Origin: Aurantiochytrium sp. KH105
Taxonomy: Eukaryota > Sar > Bigyra > Thraustochytrida > Thraustochytriidae
Length of the DNA: 64,000 bases
Direction: 5' to 3'
Assembly: GCA_003116975.1 (NCBI GenBank)
Contig: BGKB01000191.1
Location: 1-64,000 of the forward strand
In this document: piece by piece, positions 1 through 10,327 of the stretch
Numbering within the stretch: position 1 is the stretch's first letter
Layout of the letters: every line of letters starts with the position of its first letter
Program-made: the position numbers and the translations under genes
Notes under the pieces: generated by a model
What the model saw: the letters and a program-made list of their open reading frames with translations, nothing else
Databases searched by the model: none
What the model was told of the DNA's origin: nothing

Positions 1-86
1 AAAACCTAATCATGGACGGGGACAGGGAGGCCGAGGCGAAAAACGACTCCAGGCGGGACTGGAATCAGGATGTGTGAGCCAGCTGC

Positions 87-2327
87 CTAGCGCATGGTCT
101 CGAGGCATCTGTCGCGCAGAACGGGCAAAAGCTTGGGGGCGTTCACGACCACGTCGCCGAGGAGCGGCGTCTGGTGGACCTCGAGCAGCGGGTGGCGGCG
201 ACGCACATTGGCGAGGATCTCGGCAATGTCGCCGTCCTCGCCGGCATGGCGCCCAGGGGCCAGGAATGCCATGGCGAGAATAACAGGACCCTCACTGAGC
301 CCGCCCTGGTCGAAGACTCGCTCCAAAAGAGGGTCGTTGAAAGCGAAGGCGTCGCCGTCGCGGCGCTCCATGCTGCAATCCACAACGCAGCACGCCTCGT
401 CCCCGAGCAATCGCCTCACCTGCGCAGCGAGAGCGCGCCGCGTCCGGTTCACGGACCGGCTCGGAGATCCATGGTCGACCAGCACCACGCGAAGTGGGAG
501 GGACAAGCCCTGGTCCGCGGCTACTTTGCGCACGCTATCCGCAAGCATGCCGCCAATCCGGGCATCTGTACTCACCAATGGCGCGGCGACGGCCCAGTCC
601 TTGCCCTCGTTGCCCCCAAGGTACTGCTTGAGCTTGCTCGGGACGAAATCCGTCACCGTCTTGCTGGGCCCGAGGAAAAAAGGCACTGCCAGCACACGCG
701 GTGCGTCGTCGCCCTGGGCCTCTGCTGCGCTGGAGAGGGAAGCGAGCGTGGGCTCGAGGGTCATCGCCTTCGAGCCGTCCAGCTCTTCCGCGTCGATCCT
801 GTCGCTATAACGCGCGGACACCGCCAACACCTGAACATTGGCAACACCGCTACGGTGCAACTCGGCCTCCAAATTGCCCGCGTGCACACGAAGCTGCTTG
901 TACGAGTCCGCGCGAAGGCTCCCATTGTCAATGAGAAAGCATGTTGTCGGCTGTGAAGAACCGGGCGTGAGCCAAGGCTGGCGCGGCTGGCGAGGAACCC
1001 AACACCCAAGACCAAAGCTACGCAGCATGGACGCCAGGATGGGCGCCCACGGCCCTTGCCAGAGTTTTGCGTGGAGAGGCTCGAGAACACGACGCCACAG
1101 CAGGTCAGCCGCAAAACCGAGCCAGACCTGAGCCTGCTCCAAGGCCCATTCTGTCGAGGACTTGGCCGTGGTTGGTCCGCGAGTGCGTGGCCGGACAACC
1201 GGGCGCGGTGAACCAGTCTGTTGCGAGTTCGTGCCGGCTTCCTGGGGCTTGGCGCTCTCGTTCTTGAGCTCTGTCTGCTTGGCGCTGTTTCCTTTGCCGT
1301 CTTCGGCGTTGGGGTCAGCTTCGACAACTGTCCATCCAGCGGCTACTTCTTCTTCGACTTGGGCTGCAAGACCTTCGCGGTACGTCCGGTATTGCAGAGC
1401 GTATCCGAGCTCCTCGGCGAGCCGCTTGTTCGACACCCGCTTACTTTCGGAGAAGAAGCCGCGACGAAAGGCGCTCATCGAATCCTTGATGTCCTCGTAG
1501 TTTTGTCTCTTGATCTTTCGCACGCCGAGCAGCTCGCACGCATATTCGGTGACAATGTGGTTCATTTCCGGTTCGTCATCCACGACATTGTATACACGGC
1601 CAGGGTTAGGTTTCGCCATTGAAAGCTCGACTGCGCCGACAACATCGTCGACATGAATTCTCGAGAATACCTGGCCTTCCTTGACAATCCCATTGGCCTC
1701 GCCGCGGCGGATGCGCGCGACCGGTCCTCGGCCCGGCCCGTAAATGCCTGGCAGGCGAAAGATCTGGACCGGGAGCCCAGACGTGAGAAAGTCGCGCTCC
1801 ACACTGGCACGCAGCTTGCCCCGTCGCAAAGTCGGGGTCACAGCCGTCGTCTCGTCGACCCAGCCGCCCTGGTGGTCTCCGTAGACTGAGGTTGTTGACA
1901 GGTAGGCGGCCCAGTCGATCTCGCCTTCCTGCGCAAGCTCGATCAGGGCTTGGCCCAGCACCGGGTCTCCGAGGAAAGGATCCTGGCCCGTCTCCTTGCT
2001 CACGGGCGCGGTGAAGAGAAAGTTGTCATAGGCGCGGAGCCAGGTCTTGCACGCTTCCAGATCTTTTTCCGCGCCTGGGGGAAAGGGAAATTGCACAACT
2101 TCGACGCTGGGGTCCAGGCTCTTGACGGGATAAAACTCGGCAAAGTCTTCGTCAAGTTCTGGCAGCACCTCGCGCACCGTGCCGCTCACCTTCCATCGTC
2201 CACCTTCGACGAGTTTGTTGGCCAGCCTCGTGCCCACGTACCCGATGCCAAAGATGAGCAGCGACTTTTTCTTCGCCTCTTCCGCGTTGGCCTTGCGACC
2301 TTGCGGGCCCGCCGCGTCGCTGCTCAT
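87..2327 (-). CDS. NAD(P)-binding SDR/epimerase fused to CbiX-like sirohydrochlorin chelatase domain
   Basis: A 746-residue protein counted from the ATG at 2327. The frame continues upstream for 57 Arg/Ser-rich codons without another ATG, beginning at a GTG. Residues ~20-330 form an NAD(P)-binding extended SDR (YeeZ-like), shown by the Rossmann motif FGIGYVG and a later YNVVDDEP-type segment. A low-complexity linker follows. Residues ~455-745 resemble two-repeat CbiX/SirB chelatases: a first-half motif IDNGS, where family members have HGS, a second-half VDHGS, and the late metal-site motif PGRHAGED. CbiX enzymes insert Co or Fe into sirohydrochlorin in cobalamin or siroheme synthesis; that role here is inferred. 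The SDR part has no obvious pathway link. The fusion is unusual. A mitochondrial target peptide could be supplied by the upstream frame if a non-ATG start or an unseen exon is used. Family assignment is firm for the SDR part and good for CbiX. Confidence 0.8.
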   Translation of the reverse strand: MSSDAAGPQGRKANAEEAKKKSLLIFGIGYVGTRLANKLVEGGRWKVSGTVREVLPELDEDFAEFYPVKSLDPSVEVVQFPFPPGAEKDLEACKTWLRAYDNFLFTAPVSKETGQDPFLGDPVLGQALIELAQEGEIDWAAYLSTTSVYGDHQGGWVDETTAVTPTLRRGKLRASVERDFLTSGLPVQIFRLPGIYGPGRGPVARIRRGEANGIVKEGQVFSRIHVDDVVGAVELSMAKPNPGRVYNVVDDEPEMNHIVTEYACELLGVRKIKRQNYEDIKDSMSAFRRGFFSESKRVSNKRLAEELGYALQYRTYREGLAAQVEEEVAAGWTVVEADPNAEDGKGNSAKQTELKNESAKPQEAGTNSQQTGSPRPVVRPRTRGPTTAKSSTEWALEQAQVWLGFAADLLWRRVLEPLHAKLWQGPWAPILASMLRSFGLGCWVPRQPRQPWLTPGSSQPTTCFLIDNGSLRADSYKQLRVHAGNLEAELHRSGVANVQVLAVSARYSDRIDAEELDGSKAMTLEPTLASLSSAAEAQGDDAPRVLAVPFFLGPSKTVTDFVPSKLKQYLGGNEGKDWAVAAPLVSTDARIGGMLADSVRKVAADQGLSLPLRVVLVDHGSPSRSVNRTRRALAAQVRRLLGDEACCVVDCSMERRDGDAFAFNDPLLERVFDQGGLSEGPVILAMAFLAPGRHAGEDGDIAEILANVRRRHPLLEVHQTPLLGDVVVNAPKLLPVLRDRCLETMR

Positions 2328-4371
2328 GCTCTTCGTCGCCGCGCGCTCCTTCGCCGCCACTCTCCGGCCCTTTCTCTCGCCTGCTCGCTCTCTCCTCCCG
2401 TGCGCGCTCTCTGCCGACGTCGACGCCCGCGACGCCCGCGACGCCTTCAAGTTGGAGCGCGATCTCCTGCCGCCCTTCGCGCGGGCGCGCGAGAGCACGC
2501 TGCGGCGGCCGGCTGTCCGGGCGTGCCGTCTGCGGCCGCGTCCGCGCTGTGTTCGCGCGCGCGAGCGTCGCGCCCTTCGCGCGCGTCGGGATGCGCGTCA
2601 GAACGGAGTCTGTCTCGTCTGTGCACGGGATCCGACAATCATTCCAGCAGCAGCTGCAGACGGAAACAGAGCGATGCGGAACATTGCGAAGCACTCACGC
2701 CCAGCAAGGGGGAACGACGTGAAGCCATGATGCGAAGCCAAAAGCAAAGTGAAGAGCACAAACCACAGCAAAGAGCAAAACACACAGCAAAGAGCAAGAA
2801 GCAAAGCAAAAAGCGAAATGCGAGCGAATGCAAGCCAAAAAAGTGAAGCAGGCTCTTGTGCGCGTATGTGACCGTCGACGGAACAAGTTTGGAATCTTTG
2901 GCGATCATCTTGGGCAGAAACGCGGTGGCGCAGAGGGAGGCGATGCTGAGGGCGACTCCCTCGAATAATCAGATCAGAGACTGGCGGCTACTTCGCGAAA
3001 AGTGATGCTTCGATTGCTCAACCAACCAGATCATGACATATCGGACCGCATCCGACAACTCTCTGGTCTCTCCAGAGAAGGAAGAGATCAAGAGATCGGA
3101 TCGACTTAGCTTAGCACACGCTGCTTCGGGACATCGCCGCATGGCGCAGTTCACGGCGATCCTCCTGGACGCAGACTTCTTCACTTCTCCTCCAACTCCT
3201 CCAACTCACAGTCATTCTCGGAGCTTGGAGTCCCAAATCGGGAGGACATTTTGATAGGTCTCTTCTTGAGCCTTTTCATTTCATGCCCCCTCGCGCTCCT
3301 TTCTCTAAGCGGCCTATCCCACATAGACCATTACGCGGCAGCTGACGCAATCGACGGTCTGTCTGTGGGGACTGTGGTGACAAATCCGGGGTGTGCACCT
3401 TCTGGGGACCCCTCGGGGACCTCTGCTGCGGCGAGCTCGATCGGTTCCGTGCCACTTCGCTCTGCTCGCCCGGCCGGCGGCCCAGGACGACAGCACGCGT
3501 TTCGCGCAGAGACGGCAGTTTAGAGGCTCGTGCTTTGCATGAGATATGTCGAGGCTGCCGCGGGCGTGCGGCGCGAAGAGCTCGGATTCGTGGCTGCGCG
3601 AGCCCAATGTAAGCGCGTCGCGCCCCCGGATGAAACCGGAACTTCGCCCCACAGCTGCAGGCTGCTCTTCATTTCTTTCTTTCCTTCTTTCCTTCTCTTG
3701 CCGGAGGTCTGGAAACTCAAGAACCCGCGGCGCCGTGGACCTGCGGCGGCCGAGCGCTGCTGCCGCCGCCCCACTCCGCGCTGCTCTTCGAGAAGACGCC
3801 GCAGATTCTTGGGCTCTGATCGAGGCTGGGATGGTTTATGCTGTACCGTGCTTTGCGACTCAGGTCACACACATTCACTACCTTCCGAACTACGCTTACG
3901 CTCATCGCGAAGACGATATCGATGAGGCCGCGCGAGTTTTCAAGACCATCCAGGAGCGCGATGACCCCGCCGATCATCGACGGTGCGCTCCGCCCTTCAC
4001 GGCCTCGCGCTTCTGATCTGCAGCGAAAGCAGCCGCAGCTGCAGCACCAGCAGCTCGTGCAGGCCGTGGCCGTGGGACCCGACGCGACACGGCGTGGCTC
4101 GACGCGGGGGGGCACGGTGGGTGCGTGGTACGTACGTCCATGCCAACTTCAACTTTTGCTCTGGCAATAGGCGAGGCAAGGCTTTGCTTGCAAGCGAGCA
4201 AGACTTGAGGGAAAGAGGCGCCCCTGCTCCAGACCCGGAACTGGCCAGACCGCACGCGAGTCAGCCGAGCCGACGGACGCTCCTGGCGGACGTGCAGCAG
4301 CAGCAGCAGCAGCAGCAGCAAAAGGAGGAGAAGAAGGGGAAGAAGAAGCAGGCAAGGGGAATCTGTGAGAG
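2328..4371. other. Intergenic region with simple repeats, no gene seen
   Basis: Lies between the divergent SDR-CbiX and elongase genes, so it should hold both promoters. Around 2737-2850 there is a purine-rich run of degenerate AGCAAA/GCAAAG units. Several short open frames exist but none has a recognisable domain or coding-like composition. A CAG run lies just ahead of the elongase start. Confidence 0.5.
4295..4320 (+). repeat. CAG trinucleotide run in elongase leader
   Basis: About 26 bases of perfect CAG repeat, some 50 bases before the elongase ATG, probably in its 5' UTR. The run is followed by purine-rich sequence. Confidence 0.9.
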
Positions 4372-5552
4372 ATGGCGTCTCACGCAGAGCCTGCGATGCC
4401 CGTGGAGCTGCCGGACCCAAAGAAGGTGACAGGAGCCGCGGGAATCACGGCTGCTGCGCAAGCGGAAAAGACGACCAAGCCACGCGGGGCCGGAAGGGCC
4501 ATCGACAAAAGTGACGGCTTCTTCCGCACCTTTAACATCTGCGCGCTCTTTGGCGTAGCCTTCTACTACGCCTTCCAGAATGGGCCAAATGATAACGACG
4601 GCAAAATGGTCTTCAATCGGAGTCTCTTTTACGACACCATGGTCTCCGAGCCGGTCTACATGGGCATCCCCGCGTTGTATCTGGTCGCGGTCTGGACGCT
4701 CAGCCGGTTCATGCGTGACAAGCCTCCAGCTACAGAGTTTTTACGTAACCGCGTTCAGCCCATTTACAATCTCACGCAGATTGTGCTCTGCGCTTACATG
4801 AGCTGGGGTCTTTTTCCGACAGACCTGCGCAATCCCTTTGGTCTGAACAACAAGCGCGACGCCGACATCGAGTGGTTCGTCTTTGTTCACTTCCTCTCAA
4901 AGTACCTTGATTACGTCGACACCTTTGTCATGGTCTTTAAGAAGAGCTATAGGCAAATCTCGTTCCTGCAGGTATTCCATCACGCCACCATCGCCATGGT
5001 CTGGCCTTTTCTTCTCAGCCGAGGCTGGGGATCCGGCACGGCTTCGTACGGCGCCTTTATCAATTCGGTGACGCACGTTATCATGTACACTCATTACTTT
5101 GTTTCGAGCTTTGGCATCAACAACCCCTTCAAGAAGTGGATCACCACCTTTCAGCTTTCCCAATTCGCAAGTTGCATCGGTAAGTTTAGTCTTGGCTCAT
5201 GCATTCAGACAATGTTCTCCCGTTCCATGTCCTCGTCGTGTTTTGAGGGGCGTACTCGCAGACTTGAAAAGGGGAGTATCGCAGAGAAGACTTAGACTTG
5301 GCAGTACTCTGACTTCGTTTCTTTCCCACGCGGAAAACTAACTTTCGCTCGCTCGCTCGCTCGTTACCATCATTTCAAACAGTCCATGCCTTGCTCGTGC
5401 TCTCATACGAGACCGTGTACCCGATCGAGCTGTCGTACCTCCAGGTCGCCTATCACATTATCATGCTCTACCTTTTTGGATTCCAAATGCTTTGGGCTCC
5501 TCAATGGTGCACAGGTCCGATCCCAGGCGCCGAGAAATCCAAGAACGAGTAA
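4372..5552 (+). CDS. ELO-family polyunsaturated fatty acid elongase (3-ketoacyl-CoA synthase), two exons
   Basis: Condensing enzyme of ER microsomal fatty acid elongation (malonyl-CoA plus acyl-CoA). Exons are 4372-5179 and 5383-5552, giving 325 residues. The intron, 5180-5382, has GTAAGT donor, a CTAAC branch-like site and a CAG acceptor in phase 1; without it the protein would end early in non-coding sequence. Seen: several hydrophobic spans, the KYLDYVDT and TFVMVFKK motifs, the histidine box QVFHHATI near residue 201, and HVIMYTHYF. The glutamine at the start of the box (QxxHH) is typical of PUFA elongases of algae, plants and lower eukaryotes rather than the HxxHH of animal ELOVLs. Exon 2 ends with the usual last membrane span and a charged tail, KSKNE. 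Substrate (delta-5, -6 or -9 product) cannot be told from the sequence. The start follows a CAG-rich leader. Confidence 0.9.
5180..5382 (+). other. Intron of the elongase gene
   Basis: 203 bases, GTAAGT at the donor and TTTCAAACAG at the acceptor. ACTAAC-like branch sequence near 5338 and a GCTC-repeat pyrimidine tract. Splicing restores the family's C-terminal membrane span in frame. Confidence 0.88.
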
Positions 5553-6683
5553 TAACGAAAAAGTTCGACACGGCCTGCCCTGGCGTGCCCGTTCATCCGG
5601 TCTTTCCACCCACTCTGCCACAATGTTTGGCTGTTGCTCAGGCCCGTATTTCCCGCAGCCACACCCGCCCATAACCCCCCGCCCCCACTCCTAATACGCA
5701 ACAATCTCAACCCCTGGTGTGTCCGCTGGGGGTTCAACCGTCCTTGTTCATTCAATTTCCATCCTCCTTGATTCTTTTTTCATTTCCTTCTCGATCAAAA
5801 ACTCGGCCATTTGCACAATTCTGACCGATACTGTTTCTTTATCCTCGTCATCCTCCGCGCCCAAAAGACGCTTGGCGCGGACCCCCGTTCCGCCGTCCCC
5901 GTAGGAAGGGAAGAGTCCGCGCCGCACGCCTCTCGGAACGAAAAGAATCTGATGGACGAAAAGGTCTCTGGAGGGGCAGGCTAGGTGAGATACATCAATT
6001 GGTGTTCATGATGCTCACCTTAACAGATAGGGACAAAGATAGTTCGTCCCAATCATAACTCATCGTATATCCTATATTTCCGTTGGATGGCGTTAAGCAG
6101 ACTGTTCGTTCAAGCCCAAACAAGAATAGATTAGTAGGGTTCGGTCCACTTCACCAGGCTTGTTAGGTTTTCTTTGCTGCTTCGACCTTCTAAATAATAT
6201 AGCGGCATCCGGAGAAGAGAGTTAACGCCTCGCAGCTGTTGCTGCTGCTGCTGCTGGCAGTGGCGCGGAAGACGAAGCTACCTAAATCCAAGGTAAGAAT
6301 AGGTCTGTAGAGTCTTCCTCCTTTCCGTGCGTCCGACGCGAGGTCGAGCGCGACAGCTTGAACGCGCGCAGGCGCAAAGGCGTAGCGCGGTTGGAGAGGC
6401 GCATCCCCGCGCACTTGCACTTCTCCGATTCCCCTCGCTGCACCGTGTCGCGCTCGACAATAGACCCGCCGCAGACGCGAATCGGGAAAGCTCGTCGAGG
6501 ACTGACTTCTCGAGCTGGGTTCGCGAGCACGACCGCGAGGTGGCTGCGGCCGAAGGTAGCGCACCACGAACGCGGCGAGGCGCTGGCTAGAGGCCATTGC
6601 ATCCTCGCTCGCGACGCCGGGTCGCCGCGAGCAGCAAGAGTGACGCATCACGGTACGCGAGTCCACGCGCGACTAAAAGCAAA
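5553..6683. other. Intergenic region, elongase 3' flank and PKG leader
   Basis: Between two genes on the same strand. Contains a short CTG run near 6237-6256 and no recognisable coding domain. The frame of the downstream kinase is open from about 6597 but has no ATG before 6684. Confidence 0.5.
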
Positions 6684-9410
6684 ATGGGCGGCGGCGCGTC
6701 AAAGAAATCGACGCCAAGCGAGGTGCCCCTCGATGAGCCATTCACGCCCGGCAGCGAACCGATGTCCGCGCCTGTCGAGAACGACCATCGCGGCAGCGCA
6801 GAGACCAAGGGTGACTATGACCCTGCGCCGAGTAGCCGCAGCACCAAGGATGTCGAAGTCATGAACGAAGAAAAAACCAAAGACCCTGAAGCTCGAACCA
6901 AAGCGAATGATCAATCCCGTGCTCAAAGCGCAAATGTCACAGAGTCCAAGGACGATGACGGCTCCGGCACCTTGCAGATCGGTCAGCAAGTCATGGGCCG
7001 CGATGAGGAGAGCAAGCGATTCCGCGAAAAGAAGAAGGGTTTCACGGGATTCCGCGCCGAGCTGGAGGGTGATGATCCGAACAGCGGCCTGCAGGCCAGC
7101 GGCATTCGCATCGAGGGCGAGCGCGCCAAGAGCGAGGAGGACAAGGAAAAAGCGCGAGAGCGGCTCAGCGATTTTCCACTCTTTGATCCCGAGCTGTACG
7201 ATGACTTGTACGAAGGCATGTCTGAGGCACGGTGTCCGGCGGGCAGGGACATTTTCATCAAGGATGCTCCTTTCATGTACTTTGTCCTCCTCATTGAGGG
7301 AGAGATGCAACTTGACGACGAAAACGTCAACTTCGGCAACGAGCAAGCTCTCCTCGGCCCTGGACTTTGTGTGGGGACTCTGCGTGCAGTCACAGACTGC
7401 CGCCTCTGGGTGATCTCCCGCCTCCAGTACCAAAAGGTCACCGTGGAGGCTCTCAAGCGCAAGCTGGAGCGTGGTGGGTCACTGCTCGAAAATATCACCG
7501 AGATCCCAGGTCTTCGGGAGCTGCCACGCGAAACCCGCGAGGCCATTGCCGCAGCGCTCAAGCCCATCACATTTGTCAAGGGCGAGTATCTCATGCGCCA
7601 AGGCGAGCAGGGCCACACCATGTACTTCATTGAGGAGGGTGAAGTGATCATCACGCAGTCCAGCAACCGCCATACGAGCGTGCCGGCATCCTCGACGCCT
7701 GCGGCGCCGAATGTGGTGGCTCGCCGCACGCGAGGCGAATACATTGGCGAAGGCGCGCTCTTGGATGAAGGCAACGAAAGCGCTGGGGAGGCCTTTGGCG
7801 TCCGCAATGCCAGCGCCATCGCTGACTCCGATGTGGTCAAATGTCTGGCGCTCGGCCGAAACGAGTTCCAAGAGTACATGGGCTCGCTCCGTGAGCTCTT
7901 TGAGCACAACCTCTGCTACCGCGTGCTGTCCAGTCTCGACCTCATGAAGGATCTCGACAGCTCGCAAATTGCGCTCATCGCTTCGACACTCGAAGAGGTC
8001 GAGTTTGCCCCCGGGGAGTACGTCGTGCATCAGGGCGAAGAGGGTGACATCTTCTACATTGTCAAGGACGGCACACTCGAATGTACGCTTACCGAGGAAG
8101 GCCAGGACAAGGATGCCGAGCCGAAGCGCGTCGGTACGCTCATCAGCGGCGACTACTTTGGGGAGGGCGCCCTCTTGACCAACGCACCGAGGCGCTGCAA
8201 CGTCTTTGCAGTTGGACCTGGAAGCACCAAGGTGTGGGGACTCCGGCGATCAAACTTTGAAAACTTTTTGTCAGAGGGGCTCAAGCAAAAGCTTGGCGAT
8301 ACCTTTATGCATCGCAAGTCCGCAAAGGAGAACAAGAAGCACGTTGTGCCGTGGGACAAACTGCAAAAGATCCAGACCCTCGGCAGTGGGTCCTACGGAA
8401 CTGTTGACTTGGTTCGCGACCGCGTCACGGGCGAGACGTACGCGCTCAAGCGCATCCGCAAGGCCACCGTTGTCGCCAAGAAGCAGCAGCGGTTCATCAA
8501 AAATGAGCGCGAGCTCATGTCTGCCACGCATTCGCCGTTTCTTGTCAATCTGGTGTGCACCTATAACAAGGGTGATTCCGTGTACATGCTCACAGAGGTT
8601 TGCCTGGGTGGAGAGCTGTACTCGCTCATGAAGGACACTGTCGACGCGCGTAACGCCGATCTTGACGACGACGACGACATCATCTGCGGCTGCTTTGAGC
8701 TCGAATCGCAGTGCCGCTTCTACACGGCGTGTATCGTTCTTGCCATCGAGTACATGCACTCGCAGGGCATTATTCATCGCGACATGAAGCCAGAAAACCT
8801 CTTGCTTACCGAGAATGGATACTTGAAGCTGGCAGATTTTGGGTTCGCAAAAATGGTTCACGATCAGCGCACCTATTCACTTTGTGGTACACCCGAGTAC
8901 ACGGCGCCAGAGGTTTACAAACGGAGTGGACACTCCAAGGGAGTCGACTGGTGGAGTCTTGGTGTGATCTTGTATGAAATGGCTTCCGGGTTTTCGCCTT
9001 TTCATGTTGTGTCGCAGAACTCGTGGGACTGCTACATTGAGATTTCAAAATACGAAAAGTACTACCCGTCCATCCAGTTCCCTCCGCTCTTCGGCCCGGA
9101 GTTGTGCTCGCTTCTGCTGCGACTCCTCTGCCCCTCCCCTAGCAAGCGCTACGGCACCCGAAAGTCGAATGCATCGCACGTGAAGGAGCACCCGTTTTTT
9201 GGCGTCACCGAAGAGTTCAAGTTTGCGGTTGACTGGGAAAAGATTGAGAATCGCTCCTATAGCCTTGCAGAGCAGTTCCGTCCGCGTGTGCCCGAGTCGG
9301 GTCTCGATGCGAACAACTTTGACTCATGCGACGATCGTCACGAGGAGGATGAAAAGTTCGTCGATGAGTCGATGATGGAGTCTGGAGGGACATGGTACAA
9401 CGACTTTTAA
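6684..9410 (+). CDS. cGMP-dependent protein kinase-like AGC kinase with three cNMP-binding domains
   Basis: 908 residues. The start is set by the N-terminal MGGGASKKS, a textbook N-myristoylation signal (Gly2, Ser6), implying membrane anchoring. Three cyclic-nucleotide-binding domains follow: a degenerate one at about 180-270, then two better ones with phosphate-binding cassettes GEYIGEGALL and GDYFGEGALLTNAPRRCNV, the last carrying the expected Arg. The kinase domain (~558-830) has the G-loop LGSGSYGTV, ALKRI lysine, HRDMKPEN near 698, DFGFAK and CGTPEYTAPEV of AGC kinases, then an AGC tail ending near NNFD. An aspartate run sits in the insert before the catalytic loop. The layout resembles multi-site alveolate/stramenopile PKGs. 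cGMP rather than cAMP specificity is inferred. It converges on an MBL-type candidate phosphodiesterase, which suggests shared cyclic nucleotide signalling. Confidence 0.9.
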   Translation: MGGGASKKSTPSEVPLDEPFTPGSEPMSAPVENDHRGSAETKGDYDPAPSSRSTKDVEVMNEEKTKDPEARTKANDQSRAQSANVTESKDDDGSGTLQIGQQVMGRDEESKRFREKKKGFTGFRAELEGDDPNSGLQASGIRIEGERAKSEEDKEKARERLSDFPLFDPELYDDLYEGMSEARCPAGRDIFIKDAPFMYFVLLIEGEMQLDDENVNFGNEQALLGPGLCVGTLRAVTDCRLWVISRLQYQKVTVEALKRKLERGGSLLENITEIPGLRELPRETREAIAAALKPITFVKGEYLMRQGEQGHTMYFIEEGEVIITQSSNRHTSVPASSTPAAPNVVARRTRGEYIGEGALLDEGNESAGEAFGVRNASAIADSDVVKCLALGRNEFQEYMGSLRELFEHNLCYRVLSSLDLMKDLDSSQIALIASTLEEVEFAPGEYVVHQGEEGDIFYIVKDGTLECTLTEEGQDKDAEPKRVGTLISGDYFGEGALLTNAPRRCNVFAVGPGSTKVWGLRRSNFENFLSEGLKQKLGDTFMHRKSAKENKKHVVPWDKLQKIQTLGSGSYGTVDLVRDRVTGETYALKRIRKATVVAKKQQRFIKNERELMSATHSPFLVNLVCTYNKGDSVYMLTEVCLGGELYSLMKDTVDARNADLDDDDDIICGCFELESQCRFYTACIVLAIEYMHSQGIIHRDMKPENLLLTENGYLKLADFGFAKMVHDQRTYSLCGTPEYTAPEVYKRSGHSKGVDWWSLGVILYEMASGFSPFHVVSQNSWDCYIEISKYEKYYPSIQFPPLFGPELCSLLLRLLCPSPSKRYGTRKSNASHVKEHPFFGVTEEFKFAVDWEKIENRSYSLAEQFRPRVPESGLDANNFDSCDDRHEEDEKFVDESMMESGGTWYNDF

Positions 9411-10327
9411 AAGAATCTCAAGATGCCGGATTCTCACCATGCGGTGTTTGTACTGTATTTCCTTTTCTCCATTTTTTTTTTCACCAAGCTCTCCCTCTTA
9501 CGTTTCCCTGACTAGGCCTAGCCACATAAAGTAGGACAGGACAAGGATAAATTTCCAGTTGCATGTTTGCGTGCATCAATATTAATCACAGTCTAAGTCA
9601 TGCGCGTGTGCTCGAGCTTGCCTCTCCAAATAGGAATTTTGGTCAAGACCTTGAGGATTGCCCAATTCGGCAGCTGTCAACAGAACCAGCCAAAGGGGTG
9701 TTTTAAGCATCCAAGTATAAAAAGTTGAAGCAGTCGAATCTTGACTACATATTTCGACCTATTTCTCAGGGATAGACTGGCCCCTTCTTTGGCAAAGATA
9801 TTCTGCCGGCGCATTTAACCTGCTGTAGGAAGTCTAACCAGCGCAAGTCTCGTCATTCCGGCGCAAGTTACACTGCCAGCTGACCTGATGATAGAAGCAT
9901 CGAGATCAGTTCACGCATTGCCAGGCATTGCGAAAGAGTCGATTGGTCCGTATCAAAGAGTGTCTGCATAGATTTACTTTATTTCATTGGTGAAGGGGAA
10001 AGAGGGAACCAGGAACAGGCCTACCGTCGAAGGCGAGTTGAGCGATCACAATCTTCGGTGCTCAACTGTTTACTTTCCTTTTTGCTAGCAGCAAATAGTA
10101 AAAAACAACAACAACAATGCAGTCTCCGATTTTTTTAATGAATAGAAATGGCATTGCTCTCGGCGCTCATCGTCTCTGACAGCAGCAAAGAAGTACTACC
10201 ACCACAGCCCCTGACGTGATCTGAGAATGGAAGCGGAATAATGCCTCCTCTACCGTTTCACAAAAAGCATCTCTGTATTTCTTACCGATCATCAAAGTAG
10301 CTGCGGCTCGGCCATCAGCCAAACATG
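9411..10327. other. Convergent intergenic region, nothing recognised
   Basis: Lies between two convergent stop codons and should hold both 3' UTRs and polyadenylation sites. It is more AT-rich than the flanking genes. I see no ORF, RNA gene or clear repeat. Confidence 0.5.

Noticed and set aside
3530-4016. Overlapping open frames between the SDR-CbiX and elongase genes
   Set aside because: No ATG-supported frame with domain or coding pattern; both strands are open because of composition.
5715-5745. tRNA B-box-like GGTTCAACC
   Set aside because: No A box at a suitable distance and no acceptor stem.
6597-6683. Upstream extension of the PKG protein
   Set aside because: Begins at TTG, and the ATG at 6684 gives a perfect myristoylation signal.
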